Shown: positions 1 to 9,911, numbered from the stretch's first letter. The stretch is DNA of 56,929 nt from an uncultured Tenacibaculum sp. (GCA_947498055.1 CANMJA010000030.1:1-56929), one strand, 5' to 3'. Notes: a model not told the origin generated them from the letters alone. Translations and numbers: made by a program.

Positions 1-3000
1 AGTTACACCAATTAAAGGATCGTAAGTAAATGTAGTGACTTGGGCTTCAGGGAAAGCTTTTCTTAATAATGTTAATTGAGTTCTAAGTGTATTCTCTGTA
101 GCTTCATCTTCATCTGAATCAGATGCTTGAATAGCATTGTTAATCGCTGTTTGTTTTGCATTTGTAATACTGCTATAGTTTTCTATCTTGGCAATAGGTT
201 GCGTTTGGTCATAGCCCCAAACATAGTATATTTTAGTGCCGTTTTTTTTGCTTACTTCTACAGGGTTTCCTTTGTCATCATACTCATGAAATACTACACG
301 ATCTTCTAAATTTTGTCCTGCTTTGCTTGTTTGTACTTTTTCTGGTAAATAAATACCATCAAAATCTTTGTAAATGGTGTTTTGGGTATTTAAAACGGTA
401 GTGTTGCTTCCTGCTTTTTTGGAAGTGGATACTTCTATTGGTTCTGCGATTCGATTCTCAGTTATCAAGCGACTATTATTTACATCGTGTGCGTATTTAG
501 TTTCTGTAATAATAGTTTCTCCTTTGCTGTTAGTTACAAACTGTCTTGTTGGTAATTTATGTGAAGAATTATCATAAAATGCTTCACTTTCAGTTACAAT
601 ATTACCATTGGAATTATAAGTTGTATTAGTTGTTTTTTTATTTACAAACCAACGAGAAAATAACTGATATTCTTGAATTAAACAATTTATAGAGCCAAGA
701 TTATTTCCTAAAATTGCACAATTTGTTGCATATCCAGAAATAGATTTATCATCCGTTTTAAATACATAGTTGAATACTTTTTCAGAAACTTTAATATTAC
801 TGTCTGTTAAGTATTCTTCTTTCCATAGTATTCCATTTGAATATTCTTCTAAAGAAGGAGGAATTTCTATAATTGTTCCATGATTTGGAATATCAAAAGA
901 AGCACCTGGAATATTAACACCAAAATTTTTATAATACCTGTTAATTTTATAATATCTTTCCTCATTTTTAAATACTTCTTGTACATTTTTATACAACACA
1001 GTACTATTTTTACTTAATGCTAATGATTGTATAGCTGAACTACCTAGCTTTGAGTACGTATGCTCACTACCTGGGTCTGCATGAGTATTACCAGAAATAA
1101 ACTTAATGTTTTCTTGTAAGTAATCATATTTTTTAAAACTTCCTATAACTTCTCCACTAGAATTATTTAAGTTGCTAAAATCATTATATTTATATTCTTT
1201 TATTATAGGTTTACTTATTGAATTTTTATAGTTTTTTATTGAAGCGATTCTTAACCCTCCAACATATCTATTTAATAAAAAAGTTTGATCTTTTTTACTT
1301 GCGTTAATTCTTACATTTAGAATAGAAGTATTTGTATTATATAACTTAATTTTGAAACGATAATTACCACTAGGTAATAAATTATTATCAAGAAAAGCAA
1401 CATTTGTTGTTATATTGTCTCCTGCTTTTTTTAAGATTTTAGTATAGTATACAATATCATTATCATCAATTAATTGAACTTCTGGTTTTATAAAGTTAAT
1501 AGGAAGAGGACCATCAAAATTATTTAAAATAATATCTTGAATTAAAAGTCCTCCTTCTTGTATTTTAAAAGATGGAGTATAAAGTGTTTGCCACCCTAAA
1601 GGAAACTCATTTTCTATTAAAGCAAAATTTAAATTAGACCAAGTAGTTTCATTTTTATTATGATAAGCTTCTTTAGGTTCAAAAGAAAATAGTGAATATC
1701 CTTTTGTAGGGTAAATAACCTTTTTAATATTTCCTATATTCAATTTTGAAGCATTTAAGTTTCTGTTAGCTCCTTGATAATCTGCAATATACAAACAAAC
1801 ACCATTATCTCCTGTTGGGACACATATATTTATTGGACTTATATACTTACCTGATGGAAGTAATTCTGAGTTTAAAAAACCATTATAGTAACCAAAATGA
1901 TCTTGTGAAAAACTACCTTTATTTGGAAATTCTTCCTTTTTATCGTAAATGAAACTATACCATTTTTCATTTGTGTTATTTTTATCCACCTTTATGATCT
2001 CGTCTAAAAACAAACGCATATTGGTTGTTAGACTGTATTTTAAAAGATATTCGTCTAATTTACCTGTTATATTACTTATTAAAACTCTATCAAGTTTTTT
2101 ATCTAAATCTTTTTTATTTGAATCCTTATAGGAATAAAAAAAATCAATTCTTGAATTATTAAAAGCAATAGACTTTAAATGTTTTGTATAATATATATTT
2201 TGAATATATGATGATTGTAAATCTGGGGTAACACTATTTGAAAGAAAATTTTTAGCTAAATACCTCCATTGAGAATTTAAAAAAGTTTCATTAAAAGAAG
2301 AGTTTTCATATGTATAATTGATAATACCCATATTATTAGGGAGTATAATTTGATCTAATTTCCAAGAAGATGTATAATAGACAGATAAACAAGGATTATT
2401 ATTGGAACCTGAACCAGACACCGTACTTGTATTTTTTTCTTCTGTATTAAATAGATATTGAACTCCATTATTATCTGTTATCTTAAACCCTGAATTTAAT
2501 GTATAATCATTATATATATCTATAATGAAGTTTTCAGAATTAGGTATTATAATAGGTTCCTTGTTTTTATTAAAAATAAATTTAGCAGAAGCCCCAGTAG
2601 GTAAATTAAAATTGAATTCATCTGGTCTGGTATCTCCACAACCATTTTTGATTAACAACTTTTGCTCAGTCGTTAACTGAACATTATCAAAATCTATTTT
2701 TTGAACAGTATTAAACCACCCTGAAATTTCATTTGCAGTATCTTCATCTGGTCTACCATTTACAACTCTATTTATGCTCCCTCCTCCATTGGATAAAGAC
2801 CATTTTAACCCTGTAATTCCATCAGCATCATTTACTCTAACTCCTCCAGAATGATAAGATAGGCTTATTGGTATATTTAATGACCCTGCCTTTAAGTTAT
2901 AAATAGGGACACTTATATTTGGTGTACCTGTGTTATAATTAACAGGAACATTACCATATTCAATCATTTTTCTAGCGGTAGGAGCAGGTTGAATAATCTC

Positions 3001-3069
3001 TGGCAATTCCTGCCCATACATAACAATAGACGATAGCATTATAACAACACTAAACAAAACTTTTCTCAT
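1..3069 (-). CDS. Secreted RHS/YD-repeat-type protein, N-terminal part (cut by window edge)
   Basis: The frame stays open from ATG at 3069 to base 1 (1023 codons, no stop), so the C-terminus lies outside the window. It starts with a signal peptide (MRKVLFSVVIMLSSIVMYGQ) followed by the block typical of Bacteroidota RHS-like proteins: a PAPTA-x-K-x-x-x-YGNVPVNYNTGTPNISVPIY stretch (residues about 30-55), then SLSYHSGGVRV and a GLKWSLSNGGGSINR motif. The visible C-terminal end reads YVWGYDQTQPIAKIENY and then TFTYDPLIGV, the usual entry into the YD-repeat/RHS core. Such proteins are exported and often end in a variable, sometimes toxic, C-terminal domain; that part cannot be seen here. Its promoter lies at 3119-3149. 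Family membership is confident; the function (surface protein versus toxin delivery) is not known. Confidence 0.85.
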   Translation of the reverse strand, partial: MRKVLFSVVIMLSSIVMYGQELPEIIQPAPTARKMIEYGNVPVNYNTGTPNISVPIYNLKAGSLNIPISLSYHSGGVRVNDADGITGLKWSLSNGGGSINRVVNGRPDEDTANEISGWFNTVQKIDFDNVQLTTEQKLLIKNGCGDTRPDEFNFNLPTGASAKFIFNKNKEPIIIPNSENFIIDIYNDYTLNSGFKITDNNGVQYLFNTEEKNTSTVSGSGSNNNPCLSVYYTSSWKLDQIILPNNMGIINYTYENSSFNETFLNSQWRYLAKNFLSNSVTPDLQSSYIQNIYYTKHLKSIAFNNSRIDFFYSYKDSNKKDLDKKLDRVLISNITGKLDEYLLKYSLTTNMRLFLDEIIKVDKNNTNEKWYSFIYDKKEEFPNKGSFSQDHFGYYNGFLNSELLPSGKYISPINICVPTGDNGVCLYIADYQGANRNLNASKLNIGNIKKVIYPTKGYSLFSFEPKEAYHNKNETTWSNLNFALIENEFPLGWQTLYTPSFKIQEGGLLIQDIILNNFDGPLPINFIKPEVQLIDDNDIVYYTKILKKAGDNITTNVAFLDNNLLPSGNYRFKIKLYNTNTSILNVRINASKKDQTFLLNRYVGGLRIASIKNYKNSISKPIIKEYKYNDFSNLNNSSGEVIGSFKKYDYLQENIKFISGNTHADPGSEHTYSKLGSSAIQSLALSKNSTVLYKNVQEVFKNEERYYKINRYYKNFGVNIPGASFDIPNHGTIIEIPPSLEEYSNGILWKEEYLTDSNIKVSEKVFNYVFKTDDKSISGYATNCAILGNNLGSINCLIQEYQLFSRWFVNKKTTNTTYNSNGNIVTESEAFYDNSSHKLPTRQFVTNSKGETIITETKYAHDVNNSRLITENRIAEPIEVSTSKKAGSNTTVLNTQNTIYKDFDGIYLPEKVQTSKAGQNLEDRVVFHEYDDKGNPVEVSKKNGTKIYYVWGYDQTQPIAKIENYSSITNAKQTAINNAIQASDSDEDEATENTLRTQLTLLRKAFPEAQVTTFTYDPLIGVT

Positions 3070-3118
3070 AAAAATATTGGTTTTTAGCAATTTATATTAA
3101 ACAATTATTTTTTTTTTG

Positions 3119-3149
3119 CAAATTTAGAACTATTTATTTAACAACCAAA
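3119..3149 (-). promoter_or_regulatory. Consensus Bacteroidota promoter of the RHS-type gene
   Basis: On the minus strand TTTG (3149-3146), exactly 19 bases, then TAAATTTG (3126-3119). This matches the known Bacteroidota -33/-7 pattern TTTG-N19-TAnnTTTG at every fixed base. The leader to the ATG at 3069 would be about 40-45 nt. The -33 element sits just 12 bases past the queG stop. Confidence 0.75.
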
Positions 3150-3161
3150 TAGTAATCAAAA

Positions 3162-4088
3162 TTATTCCTTTAAAAACCCAACATTCCTTTTCACTCCAAC
3201 ATACTTTGTTCTTTTCACTGCCGATTTTTTAAACACCTTTCCAAAGGTTTCTTCGGTAAGCTCTTGCCAATCCTTTTTTGTCATTTCTAACAGGTTTTCT
3301 TTCGGAGCAAACAATGGTTCGTTATGCTGTTTTGAAAAACGATTCCACGGACAAACATCTTGACAAATATCGCAACCAAACACCCAATCTTCCATCTGGT
3401 TTTTAAACTGATTTGGTATACTGTCTTTCAATTCAATAGTTAAATAAGAAATACACTTGCTACCATCTATTTGGTTGTTGGGTAAAATAGCTTCCGTAGG
3501 ACACGCATCTATACAGCGAGTACAAGAACCACAATGGTCTGTTGCAAAAGGAACATCGTATTCCAACTCTAAATCAATAATTAATTCTGCTAAAAAAAAG
3601 AAAGACCCTTCTTGTTTCTGAATAAGTAAGGTATGTTTTCCGTTCCAACCCAAACCTGCTTTTTCTGCCCATGCTCTTTCTAAAACTGGTGCTGAGTCTA
3701 CAAAACAGCGTCCGTTTACCTCTCCAATTTCTTCGCGAATACAACTTAGCAGCTCAAATAATTTATCTTTTATTACTTTATGATAATCTTCTCCGTAAGC
3801 ATATTTCGAAATCTTAAAAGTACCTTCCGTTTGTTGTTTTTCAGGAAAATAATTATACGAAAGTGAAATAACCGATTTTGCGCCTTCCACCAATAATCTA
3901 GGATCTAAACGTTTGTCAAAATGATTTTCCATATACTTCATTTCGCCATGAAAATTATTTTGTAACCAAGCTTCTAAACGTGGCGCTTCTTCTTCTAAAA
4001 AAGTAGCTTTTGCAATACCACACGACAAAAATCCAAGTCGTTCGGCATGTTTTTTTATTATTTTAGAATGTGCATCTATTTTTTTCAA
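3162..4088 (-). CDS. queG: Epoxyqueuosine reductase QueG
   Basis: Cytoplasmic cobalamin- and iron-sulfur-dependent enzyme that reduces epoxyqueuosine to queuosine in the wobble position of tRNAs, the last step of queuosine synthesis. 308 aa, the short form usual in Bacteroidota. Two ferredoxin-like 4Fe-4S motifs are visible: C186-x2-C189-x2-C192-x3-C196 (CGSCTRCIDACP) and C239-x2-C242-x3-C246 (CDICQDVCPWN), plus C212. The family's FVDSAPVLERAWAEKAGLGWNGK block, with the proposed proton donor Asp131, is at residues 129-151. It lies alone on its strand between the RHS-type gene and the divergent AsmA-like gene. No doubt about the family. Confidence 0.95.
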   Translation of the reverse strand: MKKIDAHSKIIKKHAERLGFLSCGIAKATFLEEEAPRLEAWLQNNFHGEMKYMENHFDKRLDPRLLVEGAKSVISLSYNYFPEKQQTEGTFKISKYAYGEDYHKVIKDKLFELLSCIREEIGEVNGRCFVDSAPVLERAWAEKAGLGWNGKHTLLIQKQEGSFFFLAELIIDLELEYDVPFATDHCGSCTRCIDACPTEAILPNNQIDGSKCISYLTIELKDSIPNQFKNQMEDWVFGCDICQDVCPWNRFSKQHNEPLFAPKENLLEMTKKDWQELTEETFGKVFKKSAVKRTKYVGVKRNVGFLKE

Positions 4089-4271
4089 AAAAGAAACTAT
4101 TTTTTAACTACAATATTACCAATTCCTTTTAACTTTGCGAATAAATTGGTGTCGAACGATTTTTTTAGATTGATTTTTTAAAAGAAAACAATAATAAGTC
4201 ATAGTAAATCAACCTTATAAAATCGAATAATACCTATATTTTATCGTTATAGAAACAAAACCATTTGTATC

Positions 4272-6884
4272 ATGAAAAAAATTCTCAAAATAGTAGCTAT
4301 CCTTTTTGTTGTCTTAATTATTGCGCTAGCTGCAATTCCTTTTTTGTTTCAAGATAAAATAGTTGCACTGGTTAAAGAAACTATTAATAATAATGTAAAC
4401 GCAAAAGTGGAGTTTTCTGATGCAAATTTAAGTTTATTAAAAAACTTTCCAAAAGCATCTATTGAATTGAAAAATGTCGTAGTTACTAATTTTAAACCTT
4501 TTGAAGGAGATACTTTGGTATATAGCGAAACTATTCAATTAAAATTAAAACTAACAGAAGTTTTTAAAGCCTCTAATAAACAATTAAATATTAATTCTTT
4601 TTTAATTGATAATGCTTTAGTGAATATTAAAATTGATGAAAATGGAAATGGCAATTATGATATTGCTAAAAAAACCGAGGAGGCAGTAACGAAAGAAGAA
4701 GAAAATACAGAAACTAGTAATTTTAGCTTGTCTTTAAAATCGTATGCAATTACCAATGCTACTTTTAAGTACAAGGATGCTAAGGGAAAAATGGAGGTGC
4801 TTTTATCTGATTTCAACCATTCTGGTAGCGGTGATTTTTCTCAAAAAACTACAGAATTAGATACCAAAACTACTACTTCTATTTTATTTGAAAAAGATGG
4901 AAAAGCATTGGTGAAAAATCAACATTTAGATTTAAATGCTTTGTTGGCTTTAGATTTAGAAAACAGTAAATATTCTTTCTTAAAAAATGAAGCGCATATT
5001 AATCATTTACCTTTAATTTTTGATGGTTATGTGCAATTAAACAACGATAATAGTCAAGATATACATATTAATTTTAAAACACCTTCTTCCGATTTTAAAA
5101 ACTTTTTGGCGTTAATTCCTGATGAATATGCTAAAAATATTTCTGATGTAAAAACAACTGGTGATTTTAGTGTGGTTGGAAAAGTAGATGGCGTAGTTAG
5201 CGATACAACCATTCCTAAAATTGATATAAACATTGCCTCGCACAATGCTTCTTTTAAATATCCTACCCTACCCAAAGGAGTTGAAAATATCGTTATCGAT
5301 ACACAGATTAAAAATACCACAGGAAATGTAGATGACACTTATGTATCTGTTAAAAAACTAGCTTTTAAAATAGATAATAATCAATTTAGTGGAAATGCAA
5401 AAGTGAGCAATCTTACTAAAAATCCATACATAAATACCAATGTAAATGGTAAAATAAATTTAAGTCATTTGAATGAAGTATATCCGTTAGAATTAAAAAA
5501 CAAATTAAATGGAATTATCACTGCCAACCTGAACGCTAGTTTTGATATGGATGCAGTGCAAAACAACAAATACCAACGCATTAAAACAAATGGAAAAATA
5601 GCAATGAATGATTTTCTGTTTAGTGGAAATGCCATGGCAAAACCTTTACAAATTAACAATGCTACAGTCGATTTTAAACCTGCCAAAATTTCTTTAACCA
5701 ATTTTGATGCTAAAACAGGGGATAGCGATTTAAAAGCTACAGGAACTTTACATAATTTATTAGGTTTTGTGCTATCGGATAAAAAATTACAAGGGACTTT
5801 TAATTTAAATGCTTCTACTTTTAAAGTAAGTGATTTTATGGTTGCTGAAACCAATACTGAAACACCAAAGAAAGAAGAAACTACAAAAACAGAACAACCA
5901 CAAGAAAAACTAAAGATTCCTGCTTTTTTAGATTGTGTAATAAATGCTTCTGCTAATGAAGTGTATTATGATAATTTGAAGTTGAAAAAAGTTTCTGGAA
6001 TGTTAATTATTAAAGATGAAAAAGCAACGCTAAAAAATGTAAATGGTAGTATGTTTGGTGGTAATATTGCGATGAACGGAACTGTAAATACACAAAAAGA
6101 TACACCTGTGTTTGATATGGCAATGGGCATTAAATCGTTTAATATTAGTGATTCTTTTAAAAATATTGAGCTCTTTAAAATGTTATCGCCAATTGCTGAT
6201 ATTTTACAAGGAAAATTAAATACCAACTTAAATTTATCGGGTAGTTTAAATGATGATTTTACGCCTAATTTAACTTCTATGACTGGTAAAGCTTTAGCGG
6301 AAGTATTAGCAACAAATGTAGAACCTAATAATTCGAAAGCACTGAGCTTGTTAAATAATAATTTAAATTTTATCGATTTAAAGAAATTAAATTTAAAAGA
6401 TATTAAAACGAATTTTTCTTTTGATAAAGGAAAGGTAAAAGTAAAACCTTTTAAAGTAAAATATCAGGATATTGACATAGAAATTGCTGGTAGTCATAGT
6501 TTCGATCAACTAATGAATTACAATGCCACTTTTAATGTACCTGCTAAGTATTTAGGAAAAGAAGTTACTGGTTTATTGGCAAAAGCAGATGCTAGTAGCA
6601 AAAATATGACCGTTCCTGTAACGGCAAATTTTTCTGGTAGTTTTACCCAACCTTCTGTAAAAACAGATTTAAATTCTGCGGTTAGTAATTTAACTACACA
6701 ATTAGTTAAAAAACAAAAAGATAAACTTATAGGTAAAGCCATAGGCGGTTTATTAGGAAGTTCTAAAGATAAGGGCAAGGATGGAAAAACTTCAGCAACC
6801 GATACCAAAAAAGGAAATACAGTGAATCAGGTAAAAGATGTTTTGGGTGGTTTATTTGGAAAAAAGAAAAAGAAGAAAAAATAA
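4272..6884 (+). CDS. AsmA-like inner-membrane/periplasmic protein
   Basis: 870 aa with a single N-terminal membrane anchor (residues about 5-27, KIVAILFVVLIIALAAIPFLF) and a long periplasmic part rich in beta strands and Asn/Asp/Thr, the architecture of AsmA/TamB-type bridge-like lipid-transfer proteins. AsmA hallmarks include the N-terminal block with NVNAKVEFSDANLSLLKNFP, and near the C-terminus (about 680-800) a FDKGKVKVKPFKVKYQDIDIEIAGSH block. The extreme C-terminus is a run of seven lysines. AsmA family members affect outer-membrane lipid homeostasis; the exact role here is inferred. The gene stands alone: queG is divergent, and the 556 bp downstream hold no gene. A TAACTTTG -7-like box lies at about 4130-4137, without a clear -33. 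Confidence 0.85.
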   Translation: MKKILKIVAILFVVLIIALAAIPFLFQDKIVALVKETINNNVNAKVEFSDANLSLLKNFPKASIELKNVVVTNFKPFEGDTLVYSETIQLKLKLTEVFKASNKQLNINSFLIDNALVNIKIDENGNGNYDIAKKTEEAVTKEEENTETSNFSLSLKSYAITNATFKYKDAKGKMEVLLSDFNHSGSGDFSQKTTELDTKTTTSILFEKDGKALVKNQHLDLNALLALDLENSKYSFLKNEAHINHLPLIFDGYVQLNNDNSQDIHINFKTPSSDFKNFLALIPDEYAKNISDVKTTGDFSVVGKVDGVVSDTTIPKIDINIASHNASFKYPTLPKGVENIVIDTQIKNTTGNVDDTYVSVKKLAFKIDNNQFSGNAKVSNLTKNPYINTNVNGKINLSHLNEVYPLELKNKLNGIITANLNASFDMDAVQNNKYQRIKTNGKIAMNDFLFSGNAMAKPLQINNATVDFKPAKISLTNFDAKTGDSDLKATGTLHNLLGFVLSDKKLQGTFNLNASTFKVSDFMVAETNTETPKKEETTKTEQPQEKLKIPAFLDCVINASANEVYYDNLKLKKVSGMLIIKDEKATLKNVNGSMFGGNIAMNGTVNTQKDTPVFDMAMGIKSFNISDSFKNIELFKMLSPIADILQGKLNTNLNLSGSLNDDFTPNLTSMTGKALAEVLATNVEPNNSKALSLLNNNLNFIDLKKLNLKDIKTNFSFDKGKVKVKPFKVKYQDIDIEIAGSHSFDQLMNYNATFNVPAKYLGKEVTGLLAKADASSKNMTVPVTANFSGSFTQPSVKTDLNSAVSNLTTQLVKKQKDKLIGKAIGGLLGSSKDKGKDGKTSATDTKKGNTVNQVKDVLGGLFGKKKKKKK

Positions 6885-7026
6885 CCTCTTTCTAAACTGA
6901 ATAAAAAAAGGTTTAACCTCCTAACATCTCGATACAATTTTTCTTCCTTTTTGCCTGAAAAATTACTACCATTGACATCTTTTTATTTGTTTGTTTTTCA
7001 ATCACTTAAAAAATCGTAATTCCTAT

Positions 7027-7186
7027 CTTCTTTGCCTTGATGCAAAGAAGCAAAAATCAAGACCGATGCTAAAAATTTAAAAAATGCTACGGCACCAACA
7101 GCCACAGATAAAAAGAACTCGCTGCCGCTCAAACAGCTTTTTATCTCTATGCCAACGCTGCTGCCTTGATTTTCAAAATTTTTAGC
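7027..7186. repeat. Structured intergenic element with nested inverted repeats
   Basis: This is the only notable content of the 556-bp gap 6885-7440. Three inverted repeats are stacked: CTTCTTTGC / GCAAAGAAG (7027-7035 / 7042-7050, loop 6); GCTAAAAATTT / AAATTTTTAGC (7068-7078 / 7176-7186); and inside that, AGATAAAAAG / CTTTTTATCT (about 7096-7105 / 7137-7146). Both outer arms also carry an ATCAAG / CTTGAT pair. GC content in the middle is higher than in the flanks. The layout fits a REP/MITE-like dispersed element. Copy number elsewhere cannot be seen from here. Confidence 0.5.
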
Positions 7187-7408
7187 AATAAGTCGAGTCA
7201 TAAGCCTATTTTTACTTTTTAATTAAAATAGTAGTATCTTATTTTATGTCATTACAGCCGTTTCTCAAAATTTTTGTTGGGGGTCTCGATGTGACATTTT
7301 AACTTTAAAACAATTCACTATCAATTAAATATAGGTCAAAATCCGCTTATAAATAATAGAAATACAAGGTTTAACATTTTTCTAATAAATAACAAATTAC
7401 AATTAAGT

Positions 7409-7416
7409 TATGTTTG
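7409..7416 (+). promoter_or_regulatory. -7 box of the DUF5686 gene
   Basis: TATGTTTG fits TAnnTTTG; no clear TTTG lies 19 bases upstream. Transcription would begin near 7422. That places the TTG at 7414 and the ATG at 7410 outside the transcript and supports the TTG start at 7441. Confidence 0.4.
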
Positions 7417-7440
7417 TCAAACATTCTAAACTATCTAACC

Positions 7441-9906
7441 TTGAAAAAAAACTATACGCTACTACTTCTTTTAAGTTCCTTTTTTGCTTTTAGTCAAATA
7501 AAAGGGAAAGTCGTAAATAAAAATAACGAGCCATTACCTTTTGTTAGCATTTATCTTGAAAACTCCTTAACAGGAACTACGACAAATGACAATGGTTTTT
7601 ATTTACTAGAAACTTCTAAAAAAGGAAAACAAACTATTGTTTTTCAGTTTTTAGGATTTAAAACCATAAAAAAACAGGTAGATATTCAACAGTTTCCTTT
7701 TGAATTGAATGTGCAAATGAAGGAAAAAGAAGAATTATTAAACGAAGTTACTGTTTCTTCCAAAGAAAATCCTGCAAATATTATTATTAGAAAAGTACTT
7801 GCAAACAAAGAGAAAAACACGAATAAATCGGGTACTTTTACTGCCGATTTTTATTCTCGTGGATTGTTCAAAATAAAAAATGCTCCTAAAAAAATATTAG
7901 GTCAGAAAGTGGGAGACATGGGAGGCGGATTAGATTCTACTCGAAGTGGAATTATTTATCTTTCAGAAACTGTTTCTAAAATTTGGGAACAAAATAAACC
8001 GAGAAACTTTAAAGAAAAAATTATTGCTTCTAAGGTTAGCGGACAGGATAATGGCATTTCTTTTAATAGAGCCGATGAAGTTAATTTTAACTTATATAAA
8101 AATCAAGTTCCGGTTGCCGATACCGATCTTTTTTCGCCAATTTCTGATTACACATTTAGTTATTATAAATTTAAATTAGAAGGAAGTTTTTACGATAAAA
8201 ACGGAAAATTGGTAAATAAAATAAAAATAATTCCTAGAAGAAAAAATGATCGTGTTTTTGGTGGGCATATTTATATTGTAGAAGAAGATTGGGCTGTTTT
8301 TGGAGCCGATTTAACGGTTACTGGTGCACAAATTAACAATCCGGCTATCGATTTATTACATGTAAAACAAAACTATAATTTTGATAAAAAATCAGGTATT
8401 TGGGCGTTAATTTTACAAACTATCGATTTTAAAGTAGGCTTTTTAGGATTTCATATGGGCGGGCGATTTTCTGCTTCATATACCAATTATAATTTTAGTC
8501 CGAATTTCACGGAAGAAACTTTCGGTAAAGAAATTTTGGCTTTTGAAAAAGAAGCGACTAAAAAAGATTCTGTTTATTGGAATAAGCTTAGAAGTGTTCC
8601 GTTAACACTAGAAGAAAAAATGGATTATTCAATAAAAGATAGTTTAAAAGTAATTCGTAAATCGAAAAAATATTTAGACTCTGTAGATACTAAAAGGAAT
8701 CGATTTTCTTTACTTTCTCCAATTTTGGGGTATTCCTACAGAAATAGTTACAAAAAATGGTCTTTAAATTATGATGGTATTTTAGAAAACACCAACTTTA
8801 ATACAGTACAGGGTTTTAATGTAGGAAGTAGTCTTTATTATCATAAGAGAGTAAACGATAAAGGAAATCGTTGGACCGTTGGTGGTGGTCTTAATTATGG
8901 TTTTTCTGATAAAAGATTAAGACCAACCTTGTTTTTTAATAAGCGTTGGAATAATATAGATAAGCCAGCTTTATCTGTTTCTGGAGGAATTAAAGTAACT
9001 CAATTTGATGAACGTAATCCTATTAGTAATTTTTATAATTCGTTATTTTCTTTATTCGGAAAAGAAAATCATGCGAAATATTTTGAAAAATCGTTTGCTA
9101 ATATTTCCTTTTCACAAGAAATTAATTCTGGACTTAAATTTCATTCTAGTTTTGAATATGCCAATAGAAAACCTTTACGTAATACTACCGATTACTCCTT
9201 TTTTAATAGAGATGCTGTTTACGAAACTAACAATCCTATAAATAATTCGACAATTGCAACTCCTTCTTTTAGTAGACATGGTATTTTTAAAGCACAAATA
9301 GCAACCACGATTAATTTTGGTAGTAAATACGTTAGTTATCCAGATGCTAGGTATACCGTGAGAAATAGAAAATATCCAACGTTAACATTAGGATATAGAA
9401 AAACATTTGGAGCAGAAAACAATCAATTTCATTCCGATTTTATCTTTTCTAGAGCAGAGCAAGTATTGTTTTTAGGAAATATAGGGGAGTTTGACTATAA
9501 TGCTAGAGCTGGTTTGTTTTTAAAACAGAAAAACATTCCTTTTATGGATTTCTACCATCCTTTGGCTAATGAAATATTTTTAGCTCCCAAAAACCGTTTA
9601 AATAGTTTTTCTTTAATGCCTTATTATAATTTTAGTACGAATGACAAGTATGCTGAAATTCATACACAACATAATTTTAAAGGTTTCTTATTAGGGAAAA
9701 TTCCACTTTTAAATAAATTGAATTTTCATACCGTTATTGGTGCTAAAGGGTATTTTTCTGGAGGAAGAAAACCATACTCTGAATTTTCTGTTGGGTTAGA
9801 TAATATTGGTTGGGGGAAATGGCGCTTTTTACGTGTTGATTTTGTACAATCTAATTTTAATGGTATAAAAGAAAATAGAGTTCTATTTGGTATTAGTTTG
9901 TTTTAA
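7441..9906 (+). CDS. DUF5686 outer-membrane protein with CarbopepD_reg domain
   Basis: 821 aa from the TTG at 7441, chosen because it gives a clean signal peptide (MKKNYTLLLLLSSFFAFSQ) and lies just after a -7 box; an upstream TTG at 7414 would only add nine residues in front of the same signal. Residues about 20-105 form a carboxypeptidase-regulatory-like beta sandwich (IKGKVVNKNNEPLPFVSIYL, then TTTNDNGFYLL), as in TonB-linked proteins, but no plug domain follows. The rest is the long beta-barrel-like DUF5686 region ending in an aromatic residue (RVLFGISLF), as outer-membrane barrels do. Function unknown in the family. It is convergent with the next gene, with only 5 bases between the stop codons. 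Confidence 0.85.
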   Translation: MKKNYTLLLLLSSFFAFSQIKGKVVNKNNEPLPFVSIYLENSLTGTTTNDNGFYLLETSKKGKQTIVFQFLGFKTIKKQVDIQQFPFELNVQMKEKEELLNEVTVSSKENPANIIIRKVLANKEKNTNKSGTFTADFYSRGLFKIKNAPKKILGQKVGDMGGGLDSTRSGIIYLSETVSKIWEQNKPRNFKEKIIASKVSGQDNGISFNRADEVNFNLYKNQVPVADTDLFSPISDYTFSYYKFKLEGSFYDKNGKLVNKIKIIPRRKNDRVFGGHIYIVEEDWAVFGADLTVTGAQINNPAIDLLHVKQNYNFDKKSGIWALILQTIDFKVGFLGFHMGGRFSASYTNYNFSPNFTEETFGKEILAFEKEATKKDSVYWNKLRSVPLTLEEKMDYSIKDSLKVIRKSKKYLDSVDTKRNRFSLLSPILGYSYRNSYKKWSLNYDGILENTNFNTVQGFNVGSSLYYHKRVNDKGNRWTVGGGLNYGFSDKRLRPTLFFNKRWNNIDKPALSVSGGIKVTQFDERNPISNFYNSLFSLFGKENHAKYFEKSFANISFSQEINSGLKFHSSFEYANRKPLRNTTDYSFFNRDAVYETNNPINNSTIATPSFSRHGIFKAQIATTINFGSKYVSYPDARYTVRNRKYPTLTLGYRKTFGAENNQFHSDFIFSRAEQVLFLGNIGEFDYNARAGLFLKQKNIPFMDFYHPLANEIFLAPKNRLNSFSLMPYYNFSTNDKYAEIHTQHNFKGFLLGKIPLLNKLNFHTVIGAKGYFSGGRKPYSEFSVGLDNIGWGKWRFLRVDFVQSNFNGIKENRVLFGISLF

Positions 9907-9911
9907 ATTAA

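Noticed and set aside
127..577. Two plus-strand frames opposite the RHS-type gene
   Set aside because: They are shadows of the open minus-strand frame, which runs uninterrupted and has clear family motifs.
1949..2131. 60-codon plus-strand frame
   Set aside because: Also a shadow of the RHS-type gene, hydrophobic only because of the AT-rich antisense strand.
6998..7201. 67-codon minus-strand frame in the 7-kb gap
   Set aside because: It lies wholly on the inverted-repeat element, its sequence mirrors the repeat arms and it has no recognisable family; more likely a by-product of the element.
7410..7440. ATG at 7410 and TTG at 7414 as starts for the DUF5686 gene
   Set aside because: The ATG is in another frame; the TTG at 7414 overlaps the -7 box and adds residues in front of a clean signal peptide.
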